Positions 1-7,917 of a stretch of DNA of 43,340 nucleotides are shown here, piece by piece (position 1 is the first letter of the stretch; every line of letters starts with the position of its first letter). This DNA is from Clostridia bacterium (lineage in GTDB: Bacteria > Bacillota > Clostridia > Oscillospirales > Acutalibacteraceae), in NCBI GenBank assembly GCA_017403065.1, contig JAFQOT010000010.1, positions 1 to 43,340 of the forward strand, given 5' to 3'. The position numbers and the translations under genes were made by a program. The notes below the pieces were generated by a model. The model had not been told where the DNA came from. It saw only the letters and a program-made list of their open reading frames with translations, and ran no database searches.

Positions 1-552
1 AAAAAAGAATGGATTGAAGACATTGTTGTTAAGCACACACATGAGATGATGATTGACGATAATGTTATTGAGGACATTGCAAGTATTGTGTTTAGAAATG
101 CAAAGAAAGAAAATCCCGCAATACAACTACTTAAACAACGGCTTAGTGAAACAGAGAACGCACTGAACAATCTGCTAAGAGCAATAGAAGAAGGAATTAT
201 AACTTCAACCACAAAACAAAGAATGATTGAGTTGGAGCAGACGAGAGATGAGATAAAATTAAAGCTCATCAAGGAAGAAATGAAGAAGCCCACCATCACG
301 AAAGAGGGCTTAGTATTGTGGCTCAAGCATATTCAGAGCATGAGCTTGGAAACGAAGGAACACAAACAGAGACTGATTGACATTTTTGTAAACGCCGTAT
401 ATCTTTACGACGACAAGCTGGTCATAACATTTAATTATAAGGAAGCAAGCAAAACCGTAACCTTAAAAGAGGTAAACGGTTCGATTATAGAATGCTCAGG
501 TGCACCAAAAATCCGTCGACTTTGTCGGCGGATTTTTTATTCAAGCCGATAG
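1..552 (+). CDS. Large serine recombinase, C-terminal fragment (5' end outside window)
   Basis: The reading frame is open from base 1, so the 183 visible codons are the tail of a longer protein. What is visible is a charged, probably coiled-coil segment (many E, K, Q and L residues) followed by a short beta-rich end (VNAVYLYDDKLVITFNYKE). That pattern, with a tail ending in SGAPKIRR, is typical of the C-terminus of large serine recombinases carried by Clostridia integrative elements, which cut and rejoin DNA at attachment sites. The catalytic N-terminal resolvase domain is not in the window, so activity cannot be judged. A terminator hairpin sits inside the last codons. It is followed by a hairpin array and then the chromosomal metK region, so this is probably one edge of an integrated element or its remnant. 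The family call is from sequence style only. Confidence 0.72.
   Translation, partial: KKEWIEDIVVKHTHEMMIDDNVIEDIASIVFRNAKKENPAIQLLKQRLSETENALNNLLRAIEEGIITSTTKQRMIELEQTRDEIKLKLIKEEMKKPTITKEGLVLWLKHIQSMSLETKEHKQRLIDIFVNAVYLYDDKLVITFNYKEASKTVTLKEVNGSIIECSGAPKIRRLCRRIFYSSR
507..537 (+). terminator. Terminator hairpin overlapping the recombinase 3' end
   Basis: A 14-bp stem (507-520 with 524-537, one G-T wobble) closes a TTT loop and ends in six T. It lies inside the last codons, 13 nt before the TAG stop at 550-552. The A-run on the left arm makes it potentially bidirectional. Confidence 0.7.
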
Positions 553-719
553 GCTTGGGATATCATCACGCTTTAGCGTGTATATCATTGCTGCATTTAT
601 GCGGCGTATATCATCACACCGCAGGTGTGTATAATAATATCGGCTTGATGAGATACAGCGGCTTTGCCGCTGATGATATACAAAACTAAAGTTTTGATGA
701 TATGCAAGGCTTTGCCTTG
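541..719. repeat. Hairpin array A (fold-back mini-hairpin repeat)
   Basis: Six small hairpins lie head to tail: 567-580, 590-605, 615-629, 656-672, 681-696 and 705-719. Stems are 5-7 bp and loops 3-6 nt. Stem sequences all differ. The linkers are conserved: ATATCAT at 560, 582 and 608 in the left half, and the inverse ATGATAT at 673 and 697 (variant at 647) in the right half. An outer 10-bp inverted repeat, TCAAGCCGAT at 541 and ATCGGCTTGA at 639, encloses the first three hairpins. Short open frames here are by-products of the repeat. No protein or known RNA family is recognised. Confidence 0.8.
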
Positions 720-786
720 ATTTTAAAACCCAGTATTTATGCGGGTTTACGCTTGATTATTGTCACGCTACTCCGAACAAAATCGC

Positions 787-816
787 AAATCTGCTGGTGA
801 AAATCGGCGGATTTTT
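787..816 (+). terminator. Possible terminator hairpin in the gap before metK
   Basis: AAATCTGCTG (787-796) pairs with CGGCGGATTT (805-814), with two G-T wobbles and an 8-nt loop, followed by TTGTTTTG. It repeats the 13-mer TCGGCGGATTTTT (804-816) also present in the recombinase terminator at 525-537. From here to the promoter at 967 the sequence is AT-rich with loose ATTCAT repeats; I see no gene in it. Confidence 0.4.
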
Positions 817-966
817 GTTTTGTATTATTCATTTTTCATTATTCGGTATTCATCATTCATTCGACAGGATTTTGGTGAATATTAAATAATGTAGTCACTT
901 CGCCGATGAATAATTTATAATTATAAACGAATTTGTATTTAAAATCTAAATTTTACATTTTTGTAC

Positions 967-994
967 TTGACAATGTAAAAAAATATGATAAAAT
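967..994 (+). promoter_or_regulatory. Promoter for the SAM riboswitch-metK transcript
   Basis: TTGACA (967-972), a 16-nt spacer and TAAAAT (989-994). It lies about 20 nt upstream of the riboswitch P1 stem, as expected for a SAM-I leader. Confidence 0.75.
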
Positions 995-1016
995 AATTTT
1001 TAACAAACGAATATGT

Positions 1017-1144
1017 CCTTATCAAGAGTGGTGGAGGGGACCGGCCCTATGAAGCCCGGCAACCTGATTTATTCAAGGTGCCAAATCCGGCGGATTATCC
1101 GAAAGATGAGGTTTTTATAACCGTCTTTTTGGGCGGTTATTTTT
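1017..1144 (+). promoter_or_regulatory. SAM-I (S-box) riboswitch with transcription terminator
   Basis: The aptamer shows SAM-I landmarks: the TATCAAGAG segment after the P1 5' strand, GGTGGAGGG, the GACCGGCCC/GAAGCCCGGCAACC core, GGTGCCAAATCC, and a closing GATGAGG. P1 is CCTTATC (1017-1023) paired with GATGAGG (1105-1111). The expression platform is a 9-bp terminator hairpin (1117-1125 with 1132-1140) followed by TTTTATT, just before the metK ribosome site. S-adenosylmethionine binding should favour the terminator, giving feedback control of SAM synthetase. Recognised from motif knowledge; no covariance model was run. Confidence 0.95.
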
Positions 1145-1163
1145 ATTATGGAGGAAGTAAAAT

Positions 1164-2342
1164 ATGTCAAGATTTTTATTTACATCTGAATCTGTTACAG
1201 AGGGTCATCCCGATAAGGTTTGTGACCGTGTTTCTGATGCTGTGCTTGATAAAATTTTATCTCAGGATAAAATGGCGCGGGTTGCTTGTGAAACGTTTTG
1301 TACTACAGGCTGTGTAACGGTTATGGGTGAAATTACCACAAGCGCTCAGGTGGATATACCTGCAACTGTAAGAGAGGTTTTAAATGAAATAGGTTATGAT
1401 AGTGCAGAAGCTGGTTTTGACGGTAACACCTGCGCTGTTATGACTTCCATTGATAAGCAGTCTGCAGATATTGCTATGGGTGTTGATAATTCAAAGGAAT
1501 ATAAAGACGGTGAAGACGATATTTATAATTTAAACGGCGCGGGTGACCAGGGTATGATGTTTGGTTATGCCTGTGACGAAACCGAGGAGCTTATGCCTCT
1601 TGCTATTTCTCTTGCTCATAAAATGGCAAAAAGACTGACCGACGTGAGAAAATCAGGCGAGCTTGATTATTTAAGACCAGACGGAAAAACACAGGTAACA
1701 ATAGAGTATATTGACGGTCTGCCTGCTCGTGTTGACGGTGTTGTAGTTTCAAGTCAGCATAAGGACAGTGTTGAGCTTGAGACCCTTAGAAAAGATATTT
1801 TAGAAAAGGTTATTAAGCCTGTTATTCCAAAAAATCTTTTAGATGATGACACAAAGTTTTACATCAATCCTACAGGTCGTTTTGTTATTGGCGGTCCACA
1901 GGGTGATACAGGTCTTACAGGCAGAAAAATCATTGTAGATACCTACGGCGGTTATGCACGTCACGGCGGCGGCGCTTTTAGCGGCAAAGACCCTACAAAA
2001 GTGGACAGAAGCGCAGCTTATGCAGCTCGTTATATTGCTAAAAATATTGTGTCTGCCGGACTTGCAAAAAAATGTGAGGTACAGTTAGCCTACGCTATCG
2101 GTGTGGCAAGTCCTGTTTCGGTAATGGTTGATACATTTAAAACAGGTGTTACAGATGATGAAAAATTAGCTCAGGCTGTTAAAAAGGTATTCGATTTACG
2201 CCCTGCCGCAATTATTGATAAATTGGATTTAAGAAGACCTATTTACCGTCAGACATCGGCTTACGGTCATATGGGAAGAACAGATATTGCTTTACCTTGG
2301 GAAAAGACTGATAAAGCAGAGGAATTAAAAAAGTCTTTATAA
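1164..2342 (+). CDS. metK: S-adenosylmethionine synthetase
   Basis: Converts methionine and ATP to S-adenosylmethionine, the cell's methyl donor, in the cytoplasm. The 392-aa protein has full family length. Signature segments seen are [16 protein letters not shown] near the N-terminus, [13 protein letters not shown], and the glycine-rich nucleotide loop [18 protein letters not shown], plus the C-terminal AYGHMGR. The start is ATG with GGAGG at 1150-1154. The SAM-I riboswitch directly upstream gives product feedback control, which independently supports the call. The next gene begins 32 nt later without a visible terminator, so metK and the nfn genes may share a transcript. Confidence 0.98.
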   Translation: MSRFLFTSESVTEGHPDKVCDRVSDAVLDKILSQDKMARVACETFCTTGCVTVMGEITTSAQVDIPATVREVLNEIGYDSAEAGFDGNTCAVMTSIDKQSADIAMGVDNSKEYKDGEDDIYNLNGAGDQGMMFGYACDETEELMPLAISLAHKMAKRLTDVRKSGELDYLRPDGKTQVTIEYIDGLPARVDGVVVSSQHKDSVELETLRKDILEKVIKPVIPKNLLDDDTKFYINPTGRFVIGGPQGDTGLTGRKIIVDTYGGYARHGGGAFSGKDPTKVDRSAAYAARYIAKNIVSAGLAKKCEVQLAYAIGVASPVSVMVDTFKTGVTDDEKLAQAVKKVFDLRPAAIIDKLDLRRPIYRQTSAYGHMGRTDIALPWEKTDKAEELKKSL

Positions 2343-2374
2343 TTTTTTACTTCAAAAAAGATTAGGTGATTGAT

Positions 2375-3202
2375 TTGTATAAAATTTTAGAAAAAAGGCA
2401 GCTCAATTCACAGGTTACCTGGATGACATTAGATGCTCCTTTTATTGCACGTAAGGTTCAACCTGGCCAGTTTGTAATAATCCGTATTGATGAAAAGGGA
2501 GAGAGAATACCCCTTACCGTTGCGGATTTTAATCGTGAAAAGGGTACCGTAACAATAATTTTTCAAGCCGCAGGCTTTACAACTAAAAAATTAGCCCAAA
2601 TGAATGTAGGGGATAGTATTTTAGACTGTGTAGGTCCTTTAGGTATGCCCACTGAAATTGATAATCCAAAAAAGGCTATTGTTGTAGGTGGCGGTGTTGG
2701 TTGCGCTATTGCTTATCCACAGGCCAAGGCATTGCATAATATGGGTGTAGAAACAACTGTTATTGCAGGCTTTAGAAATAAGGATATAGTAATTCTTGAA
2801 GAAGAAATGCGTAACGTAAGTGATAATTATTTTATTACTACAGATGACGGTAGCTACGGTCAAAAGGGCTTTGTAACCGAGGTTTTGAAGGCTTTGCTTG
2901 AAAAGGATAATTATGATTTAGTAATAGCTATCGGACCTATTCCTATGATGAAATTCGTAGCTAAAACTACCGAGCCGTTTGGTGTCAGGACTATTGTCAG
3001 TCTTAACCCGATTATGATAGACGGAACAGGTATGTGCGGCGGATGCCGTGTATCTGTTGGGGGCGAAATTAAATTTGCCTGTGTTGACGGACCTGACTTT
3101 GACGGGCATAAGGTAGATTTTGATGAGCTTATGCGCAGAAACAGCTTTTATCGTGAGGAAGAAGCTCATGCTTGCAGATTGGAGGAGTCTATAAATGGCT
3201 GA
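2375..3202 (+). CDS. nfnA: NfnA-like FAD/[2Fe-2S] subunit of NADH-dependent ferredoxin:NADP+ oxidoreductase
   Basis: 275 aa with an N-terminal FAD-binding barrel (about residues 1-95), an NAD-binding domain (VVGGGVGCAIAYPQAKAL), and a C-terminal iron-sulfur segment reading MIDGTGMCGGCRV then FACVDGPDFDG. This Asp plus three-Cys pattern is the [2Fe-2S] site of NfnA and of related sulfide/dihydroorotate dehydrogenase electron-transfer subunits. Together with the next gene it would form NfnAB, a cytoplasmic complex that couples NADH and reduced ferredoxin to NADPH production by electron bifurcation. I prefer the TTG start at 2375, because TAGGTGAT (2363-2370) lies at good spacing and homologues begin MYKI; an in-frame GTG at 2366 is the alternative. 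It overlaps nfnB by 8 nt. A stand-alone glutamate-synthase partner role is less likely. Confidence 0.88.
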   Translation: MYKILEKRQLNSQVTWMTLDAPFIARKVQPGQFVIIRIDEKGERIPLTVADFNREKGTVTIIFQAAGFTTKKLAQMNVGDSILDCVGPLGMPTEIDNPKKAIVVGGGVGCAIAYPQAKALHNMGVETTVIAGFRNKDIVILEEEMRNVSDNYFITTDDGSYGQKGFVTEVLKALLEKDNYDLVIAIGPIPMMKFVAKTTEPFGVRTIVSLNPIMIDGTGMCGGCRVSVGGEIKFACVDGPDFDGHKVDFDELMRRNSFYREEEAHACRLEESING

Positions 3203-4580
3203 TATGTCACCTTGTAAAGTAAAAATGCCTGAACAGGACCCCCTCGTACGTAACAAAAATTTTAAAGAGGTATCCTTGGGCTATACTCCTGAAATGGCGG
3301 TTGCCGAGGCTAACCGTTGCTTAAACTGTAAAAATAAGCCCTGTGTTTCAGGTTGTCCTGTAAATGTTCAAATTCCCGAATTTATTTCCCTTGTGGCAAA
3401 GGGTGATTTTAAAGCCGCTTATGAAAAAATAAGCGAAACAAGCTCTCTGCCTGCTGTATGCGGTCGCGTTTGTCCTCAGGAGAGTCAATGTGAGGGAAAA
3501 TGTATCCGCGGTATTAAGGGTGAAAGTGTCGCTATAGGCAGACTTGAACGCTTTGTTGCCGATTATTATATGGAAAACTTTGAAAAGCAGATTCCACAGA
3601 TTGCTGCAAATGGAAAAAAGGTTGCTGTAATTGGTGCGGGCCCTGCCGGTCTTACCTGTGCGGGCGACCTTGCAAAATTAGGCTATAAGGTAACAATTTT
3701 TGAGGCATTTCATACTGCGGGCGGAGTTTTGGTTTACGGTATTCCTGAGTTTCGTTTACCTAAAAAAATTGTTGCTAAGGAAATAGACGGGCTTAAAAAA
3801 TTAGGCGTTGAAATTATGACCGATATGGTTATCGGTAAGGTTTTGTCTGTTGATGAAATTATTGATATGGGCTATGAGGCGGTATTTATCGGCTCAGGCG
3901 CAGGACTTCCTATGTTTATGGGCATAGAGGGCGAGGGCAGTGTAGGTGTCTACTCAGCTAATGAATTTTTAACCCGTATCAATCTTATGAAAGCCTATCT
4001 TGATGAATATGATACACCAATTAAAAAGGTTAATTCTGTTGCTGTTGTAGGCGGCGGTAACGTTGCTATGGATGCTGCCCGTTGCGCTAAGCGTTTAGGC
4101 GCAGAGCATGTCTACATAATTTACCGACGTTCTGAGGAGGAAATGCCAGCCCGTAAGGAAGAAGTTCATCATGCTAAGGAAGAAGAAATCGAGTTTAAGC
4201 TTTTATGTAATCCTAAGCGCATTATTGCTGATGAAAACGGATATGTTAAAGGCATAGAGTGCATCAAGATGAAGCTTGGCGAGCCTGATGCATCAGGCAG
4301 ATGCCGCCCCATTGAGATAGAAAATTCTGAGTTTATCTTAGATGTTGATTCGGTCATTATGTCATTGGGTACTTCTCCAAATCCGTTAATCAGAACAACA
4401 ACCCCAGGTGTTGAAGCAAATAAAAGGGGCTGCTTGATAGTTGATGAAAATATGAAGACAACCAAAGACGGTGTTTATGCAGGCGGCGATGCTGTAACAG
4501 GCGCTGCAACAGTAATACTTGCAATGGGCGCAGGAAAAAGCGCGGCAGCTGCTATTGATGAATATTTAAAAAAACAATAA
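3195..4580 (+). CDS. nfnB: NfnB / glutamate synthase small-subunit-like NADPH oxidoreductase
   Basis: 461 aa. The N-terminal region has two Cys-rich [4Fe-4S] motifs, CLNCKNKPCVSGCPV and CGRVCPQESQCEGKC. They are followed by an FAD dinucleotide fold (VAVIGAGPAGLTCAGDLA) and an NAD(P)-binding fold (VAVVGGGNVAMDAARCAKRLGA), ending in the FAD-contact segment GVYAGGDAVTGAATVILAM. This is the architecture of GltD/NfnB (GltA-type) proteins. Annotation pipelines often call it NADPH-dependent glutamate synthase, but no glutamate synthase large subunit is nearby. The overlapping NfnA-like gene supports the bifurcating transhydrogenase role. The ATG start has GGAGG upstream. Confidence 0.9.
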   Translation: MADMSPCKVKMPEQDPLVRNKNFKEVSLGYTPEMAVAEANRCLNCKNKPCVSGCPVNVQIPEFISLVAKGDFKAAYEKISETSSLPAVCGRVCPQESQCEGKCIRGIKGESVAIGRLERFVADYYMENFEKQIPQIAANGKKVAVIGAGPAGLTCAGDLAKLGYKVTIFEAFHTAGGVLVYGIPEFRLPKKIVAKEIDGLKKLGVEIMTDMVIGKVLSVDEIIDMGYEAVFIGSGAGLPMFMGIEGEGSVGVYSANEFLTRINLMKAYLDEYDTPIKKVNSVAVVGGGNVAMDAARCAKRLGAEHVYIIYRRSEEEMPARKEEVHHAKEEEIEFKLLCNPKRIIADENGYVKGIECIKMKLGEPDASGRCRPIEIENSEFILDVDSVIMSLGTSPNPLIRTTTPGVEANKRGCLIVDENMKTTKDGVYAGGDAVTGAATVILAMGAGKSAAAAIDEYLKKQ

Positions 4581-4587
4581 AAAACAC

Positions 4588-4615
4588 TTGACAAAGCTTA
4601 AAAATGTTGTATAAT
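4588..4615 (+). promoter_or_regulatory. Promoter of infC-rpmI-rplT
   Basis: A perfect TTGACA (4588-4593), 16-nt spacer and perfect TATAAT (4610-4615), placed immediately after the nfnB stop. Confidence 0.85.
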
Positions 4616-4619
4616 GTAT

Positions 4620-4738
4620 TAGACAACGAAGTAGAACGTATGCGTCTCACCCCAAAGTTTTGTCTTAAAGGGTTTATAAGATTTCATTTTATGTGCTATC
4701 TTATGTGCGGGCGTATTGCGTCCGCACTTTTTGTTTTA
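4620..4738 (+). promoter_or_regulatory. infC operon leader with attenuator (L20-leader-like)
   Basis: A ~140-nt untranslated leader between promoter and infC contains an intrinsic terminator: a 9-bp stem, GTGCGGGCG (4705-4713) with CGTCCGCAC (4719-4727), a 5-nt loop, then TTTTTGTTTT. A terminator ahead of the first gene implies attenuation. In Bacillus-type infC operons this position holds the L20 leader, where free L20 promotes termination. The position and terminator fit; I did not verify the L20-binding fold, so the ligand is inferred. Confidence 0.72.
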
Positions 4739-4765
4739 AGCCGAATTTTTTGGAGGTGCGTCAGT

Positions 4766-5284
4766 ATTAGCGCAAAAGAGCTTGCAATCAACGAAGAAAT
4801 TAAATTTAAGGAAGTTCGTACTATTTCAGCAGACGGTTCACAGTTAGGTATTATTCCTGTTTCTAAAGCATTAGAGGCAGCCTATGCAGCTGATTTAGAT
4901 TTAGTATGTATTTCTCCAAACGCTCAGCCGCCCGTATGTAAAATTATGGATTACGGTAAATACCGTTTTGATCAGGCTAAGAGGGAGAAAGAGGCTAAAA
5001 AGAACCAGAAAACCTTTGAAATTAAGGAGATCCGTTTAGGACTTAGCATTGATGTTCATGATTTTGAAACCAAGGGCAGACATGCGATTAAATTCCTACA
5101 AAACGGTGACAAGGTAAAGGTTTCTATCCGTTTCCGCGGCCGAGAACTCGGTCATCCTGAAATCGGTCTTGATACGATGCAAAGGTTTGCGGAATTTTGC
5201 AGTGATTATGCATCGGTTGAAAAGCCAGCTAAAATGGAAGGACGTAATATGCTTATGTTCCTTGCTCCAAAAAATGTTAAGTAA
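4766..5284 (+). CDS. infC: Translation initiation factor IF-3 (AUU start)
   Basis: IF-3 binds the 30S subunit, blocks premature 50S joining and checks start-codon pairing. The protein shows the family N-terminus (LAINEEIKFKEVRTISADGSQLGI), the linker, and the C-terminal domain with RKEKEAKKNQK-like basic helix and LGLSIDVHDFETK. I start it at ATT (4766-4768): GGAGG at 4752-4756 lies 9 nt upstream, and translation from there gives 172 aa, the usual length. The only upstream in-frame ATG, at 4604, overlaps the promoter and would add an unrelated 54-residue extension through the attenuator. AUU starts on infC are known to mediate IF-3 self-control. Confidence 0.96.
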   Translation: MSAKELAINEEIKFKEVRTISADGSQLGIIPVSKALEAAYAADLDLVCISPNAQPPVCKIMDYGKYRFDQAKREKEAKKNQKTFEIKEIRLGLSIDVHDFETKGRHAIKFLQNGDKVKVSIRFRGRELGHPEIGLDTMQRFAEFCSDYASVEKPAKMEGRNMLMFLAPKNVK

Positions 5285-5313
5285 AACAAAACTATTATTA
5301 GGGAGGACTTAAA

Positions 5314-5511
5314 ATGCCTAAGATTAAAACACACAGTGGCGCTAAGAAACGCTTTAAGCTTACTAAGACCGGTAAGGTTAAACGTGCTCATGCTTTCAAG
5401 TCACACATACTCAACAAGAAGACAACCAAGCGTAAGAGAAACCTTCGCAAAACAGTTACTGCTGATGTAACAAATGTTGCTAAGGTAAAGAAAATGATTC
5501 CTTATAAATAA
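5314..5511 (+). CDS. rpmI: 50S ribosomal protein L35
   Basis: 65 aa, highly basic, starting [23 protein letters not shown] and containing [16 protein letters not shown], the L35 signature. The length matches the family. GGGAGG sits upstream of the ATG. It is the middle gene of infC-rpmI-rplT; L35 is a component of the large subunit. Confidence 0.98.
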   Translation: MPKIKTHSGAKKRFKLTKTGKVKRAHAFKSHILNKKTTKRKRNLRKTVTADVTNVAKVKKMIPYK

Positions 5512-5540
5512 GGAAACCAAAAAAGTGGAGGTAAGATTAC

Positions 5541-5900
5541 ATGGCACGTATTAAGGGTGCGTTAGCTACACGCAAAAGAAGAAAAAAGATTTTAAAGCTT
5601 GCTAAAGGCTATTTCGGAGCTAAATCAAAGCTCTTTAAAACCGCTAAAGAAGCCGTAATGAAGTCGGGCAACTATGCTTATGTTGGCCGTAGATTAAAGA
5701 AGCGTGATTTCCGTCGTCTTTGGATTACACGTATTTCTGCTGCTTGCAAGTTGAATGGTATCAACTATTCATCCTTCATTAACGGACTTAACAAAGCAGG
5801 TATTCAAATTAACCGTAAAATGTTAGCTGATTTAGCTGTTAACGATGCTGCAGGTTTTGCAACATTAGTTAAGAATGCTAAGAAAGCTCTTGACAAATAA
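5541..5900 (+). CDS. rplT: 50S ribosomal protein L20
   Basis: 119 aa, beginning [29 protein letters not shown] and carrying [18 protein letters not shown], diagnostic of L20. It binds 23S rRNA early in large-subunit assembly and in Firmicutes also represses its own operon through the leader. GTGGAGG precedes the ATG. It ends the infC operon just before a strong terminator. Confidence 0.98.
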   Translation: MARIKGALATRKRRKKILKLAKGYFGAKSKLFKTAKEAVMKSGNYAYVGRRLKKRDFRRLWITRISAACKLNGINYSSFINGLNKAGIQINRKMLADLAVNDAAGFATLVKNAKKALDK

Positions 5901-5906
5901 TTTTTC

Positions 5907-5935
5907 TCGCCCGAGTCCCCTCGGGCGACTTTTTC
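5907..5935 (+). terminator. Terminator of infC-rpmI-rplT
   Basis: TCGCCCGAG (5907-5915) pairs perfectly with CTCGGGCGA (5920-5928), loop TCCC, followed by CTTTTTC. It starts 6 nt after the rplT stop. Confidence 0.92.
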
Positions 5936-5978
5936 ATTTTTTAGAACAGGTTTTTTATCTATTGAGGCGGTGTAAATT

Positions 5979-6761
5979 TTGAAAAATTTTAAGGTAATTA
6001 CCAGTAGAGAAAATTCACTTATCAAGCTTGTTTGTTCCTTGCAAGCCTCGAATAAAGCTCGCAAAGAATCGGGTCTTTTTGTCATTGAGGGTCTTAGAAT
6101 TTGTAAGGATGCCCTTGAAAATTCAATCAGGTTTGATAAGTTAATTATCTCTAATACGGCTTATGAAAAGCATTTTAATGACATTGAATTATTTTCTGAT
6201 AACAGTAATGAATGTTATAAAATCCCTGATAATCTTTTTAAAAAAATAAGCGATACTTCTTCGCCACAGGGTATAATTGCTTTGGCTGAAATTCCTGATA
6301 GTACGGCTGTTGAAATCGATAGTAAGGGTAGATATATTGCCCTTGAAAATCTATCTGACCCTACTAATTTAGGGGCAGTTTCACGAACAGCAGAGGCTTT
6401 AGGAGTAAGCGGTATTATACTTTCCTCAAAGGGCTGTGACCCTTATTCTCCAAAATGTATACGCGCCTCTATGGGAACGCTTTTAAGAATGCCTGTTATT
6501 ATTCTTGATAATATGGCATCAAGATTAAAAGAATCACCTTTAAAAACCTTTGCTTGTGTTGTTGATAAAGATGCAGACGATATAAAAACCGTTGATTTTA
6601 AGGATGGCTCGGTTGTGATTATAGGTAATGAAGCTAACGGCATAAGTGAGGAATTAAAGTCTGTCGCAGACAGGTGTATTACAATAAAAATGGCAGGCAG
6701 AGCAGAGTCTTTGAATGCGGCTGTGGCTGCAGCAATTTCAATTTGGGAAATGATGAAATAA
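5979..6761 (+). CDS. SpoU/TrmH-family RNA 2'-O-methyltransferase
   Basis: 260 aa. An N-terminal substrate-binding region (KLVCSLQASNKARKESGLFVIEG) is followed by the knotted SPOUT domain with its three motifs: ALENLSDPTNLGAVSRTAEA, IIGNEANGISEELKS and MAGRAESLNAAVAAAI. This family transfers methyl from SAM to a ribose 2'-OH in rRNA or tRNA; the exact nucleotide cannot be told from sequence. Location after rplT is common in Firmicutes. The start is TTG at 5979, with GAGGCGGTG at 5964-5972; no ATG fits better. Its TAA overlaps the dprA ATG by one base, suggesting coupling. Confidence 0.9.
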   Translation: MKNFKVITSRENSLIKLVCSLQASNKARKESGLFVIEGLRICKDALENSIRFDKLIISNTAYEKHFNDIELFSDNSNECYKIPDNLFKKISDTSSPQGIIALAEIPDSTAVEIDSKGRYIALENLSDPTNLGAVSRTAEALGVSGIILSSKGCDPYSPKCIRASMGTLLRMPVIILDNMASRLKESPLKTFACVVDKDADDIKTVDFKDGSVVIIGNEANGISEELKSVADRCITIKMAGRAESLNAAVAAAISIWEMMK

Positions 6762-7906
6762 TGATTAAATATCATATTTGGCTTCAAATTGCCTTAGGGG
6801 CAGGTAACGGCAGGATAAAAGAGATTTTAGAAAAATTCGGCAGCGCTGAAAATGTTTACAAGGCTGATACCATAACTCGCAAGGAAGCTAAAATTTTCAC
6901 TCCCCGCGAGTTAAAGGCAATGGAAATCACACCAATTACCGATGCCTTGAAAATTATTGTTCAATGTGAGCAAAACGGTATAAATACAGTGGCTTTAGGT
7001 GATGAAAATTATCCTTACTGTCTTTCTGTGATAGAAAATCCGCCTTTGGTTTTATATGTTAAGGGCAAAATGCCTGATTTTGATAATACGCCATCAATTT
7101 GCATTGTGGGGCCCCGAAAGGTAAGTGAATTTGGTAAAAAGGCGGCTTATTCCTTAGGTTATAGATTAGCCCGTTCAGGAATGGTTGTAGTATCAGGCGG
7201 CGCTTTAGGTACTGATACTTTTGCTCATGCAGGGGCTTTAAAGGGTGAGGGTATAACAGTATTGGTTTTAGGTTGTGGAATATTAAGTGATTATCTGCCT
7301 GAGAATAAAAAATTAAGGGATGCGGTTACAGAAAACGGATGTCTTATAAGTGAATATCCTCCCAAGGCTTCAGCAAATAAGTTCACCTTTCCTATACGAA
7401 ACCGTATAATGTCGGCTCTTACTTTAGGTACAGTTGTTGTTGAGGCAGGGCTTAAAAGCGGAGCGTTAATTACTGCAAGGCACGCTAACGAACAGGGAAG
7501 AGATGTTTTTGTAATACCTGCATCGCCCGACAAAAAGGAATATGTAGGCTCTAATGCACTGTTACGTGACGGAGCTAAGCCATTATTAGATGTTTCTGAT
7601 ATTTTTAATGAATATATTGTCCGTTTTCCTGATAAAATCAATATAGAAAGGTCCTTTGATAAGCCTGTAATTGAAGAAAAAACAAGGAATAATAACAAAA
7701 ATTCAAATGAAAATGAAAAAATTTTGAATGAAAGCCTTTCAAAAGAAGCAAAAATAGTATATAATCAATTAGATAGACTAAAATTTATGCCAGAGGATAT
7801 TAAGAATACCGGTCTTAATTCAAATCAACTGCTTTCAGCCTTAGGTGAGCTTGAAATGGAGTTTTTGATTAAATCTTTACCTGGTGGTATGTATGAAAAA
7901 CTTTAA
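6761..7906 (+). CDS. dprA: DNA-processing protein DprA
   Basis: 381 aa. A degenerate N-terminal helical domain precedes a Rossmann-like DprA fold: ICIVGPRKVSEFGKKAA, VVSGGALGTDTFAHAGAL, FPIRNRIMSAL, then VVEAGLKSGALITARHA. The C-terminal ~70 residues (KIVYNQLDRLKFMPEDIKNTGLNSNQLLSALGELEM) look like the DprA winged helix. DprA protects incoming single-stranded DNA and loads RecA in transformation; it is conserved even in species not known to be competent. I start at ATG 6761 (MIKYHIW); an in-frame upstream ATG lies inside the previous gene. dprA-topA-trmFO order is classic for Firmicutes. Confidence 0.95.
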   Translation: MIKYHIWLQIALGAGNGRIKEILEKFGSAENVYKADTITRKEAKIFTPRELKAMEITPITDALKIIVQCEQNGINTVALGDENYPYCLSVIENPPLVLYVKGKMPDFDNTPSICIVGPRKVSEFGKKAAYSLGYRLARSGMVVVSGGALGTDTFAHAGALKGEGITVLVLGCGILSDYLPENKKLRDAVTENGCLISEYPPKASANKFTFPIRNRIMSALTLGTVVVEAGLKSGALITARHANEQGRDVFVIPASPDKKEYVGSNALLRDGAKPLLDVSDIFNEYIVRFPDKINIERSFDKPVIEEKTRNNNKNSNENEKILNESLSKEAKIVYNQLDRLKFMPEDIKNTGLNSNQLLSALGELEMEFLIKSLPGGMYEKL

Positions 7907-7917
7907 TGGAGGAATTT

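Noticed and set aside
492..689. 65-aa open frame on the plus strand
   Set aside because: It runs through the recombinase terminator and hairpin array A; its codons are a by-product of the repeats.
541..719. CRISPR-like array
   Set aside because: The repeated units are 7-9 nt linkers and the parts between are short palindromes, not 25-40 nt repeats with unique spacers, and no cas genes are present.
820..960. Hidden gene in the AT-rich gap before metK
   Set aside because: Only loose ATTCAT repeats; no frame with a ribosome site and no pairing pattern beyond chance.
1078..1317. 79-aa open frame over the riboswitch and metK start
   Set aside because: It overlaps the SAM-I aptamer, terminator and the start of metK in another frame.
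2366..2374. GTG start for nfnA
   Set aside because: The GTG is itself part of the TAGGTGAT ribosome site; the TTG at 2375 has better spacing and gives the usual N-terminus.
4604..4765. ATG-initiated extension of infC
   Set aside because: The ATG overlaps the -10 region and the extension runs through the attenuator; the homologous protein begins at the ATT codon behind GGAGG.
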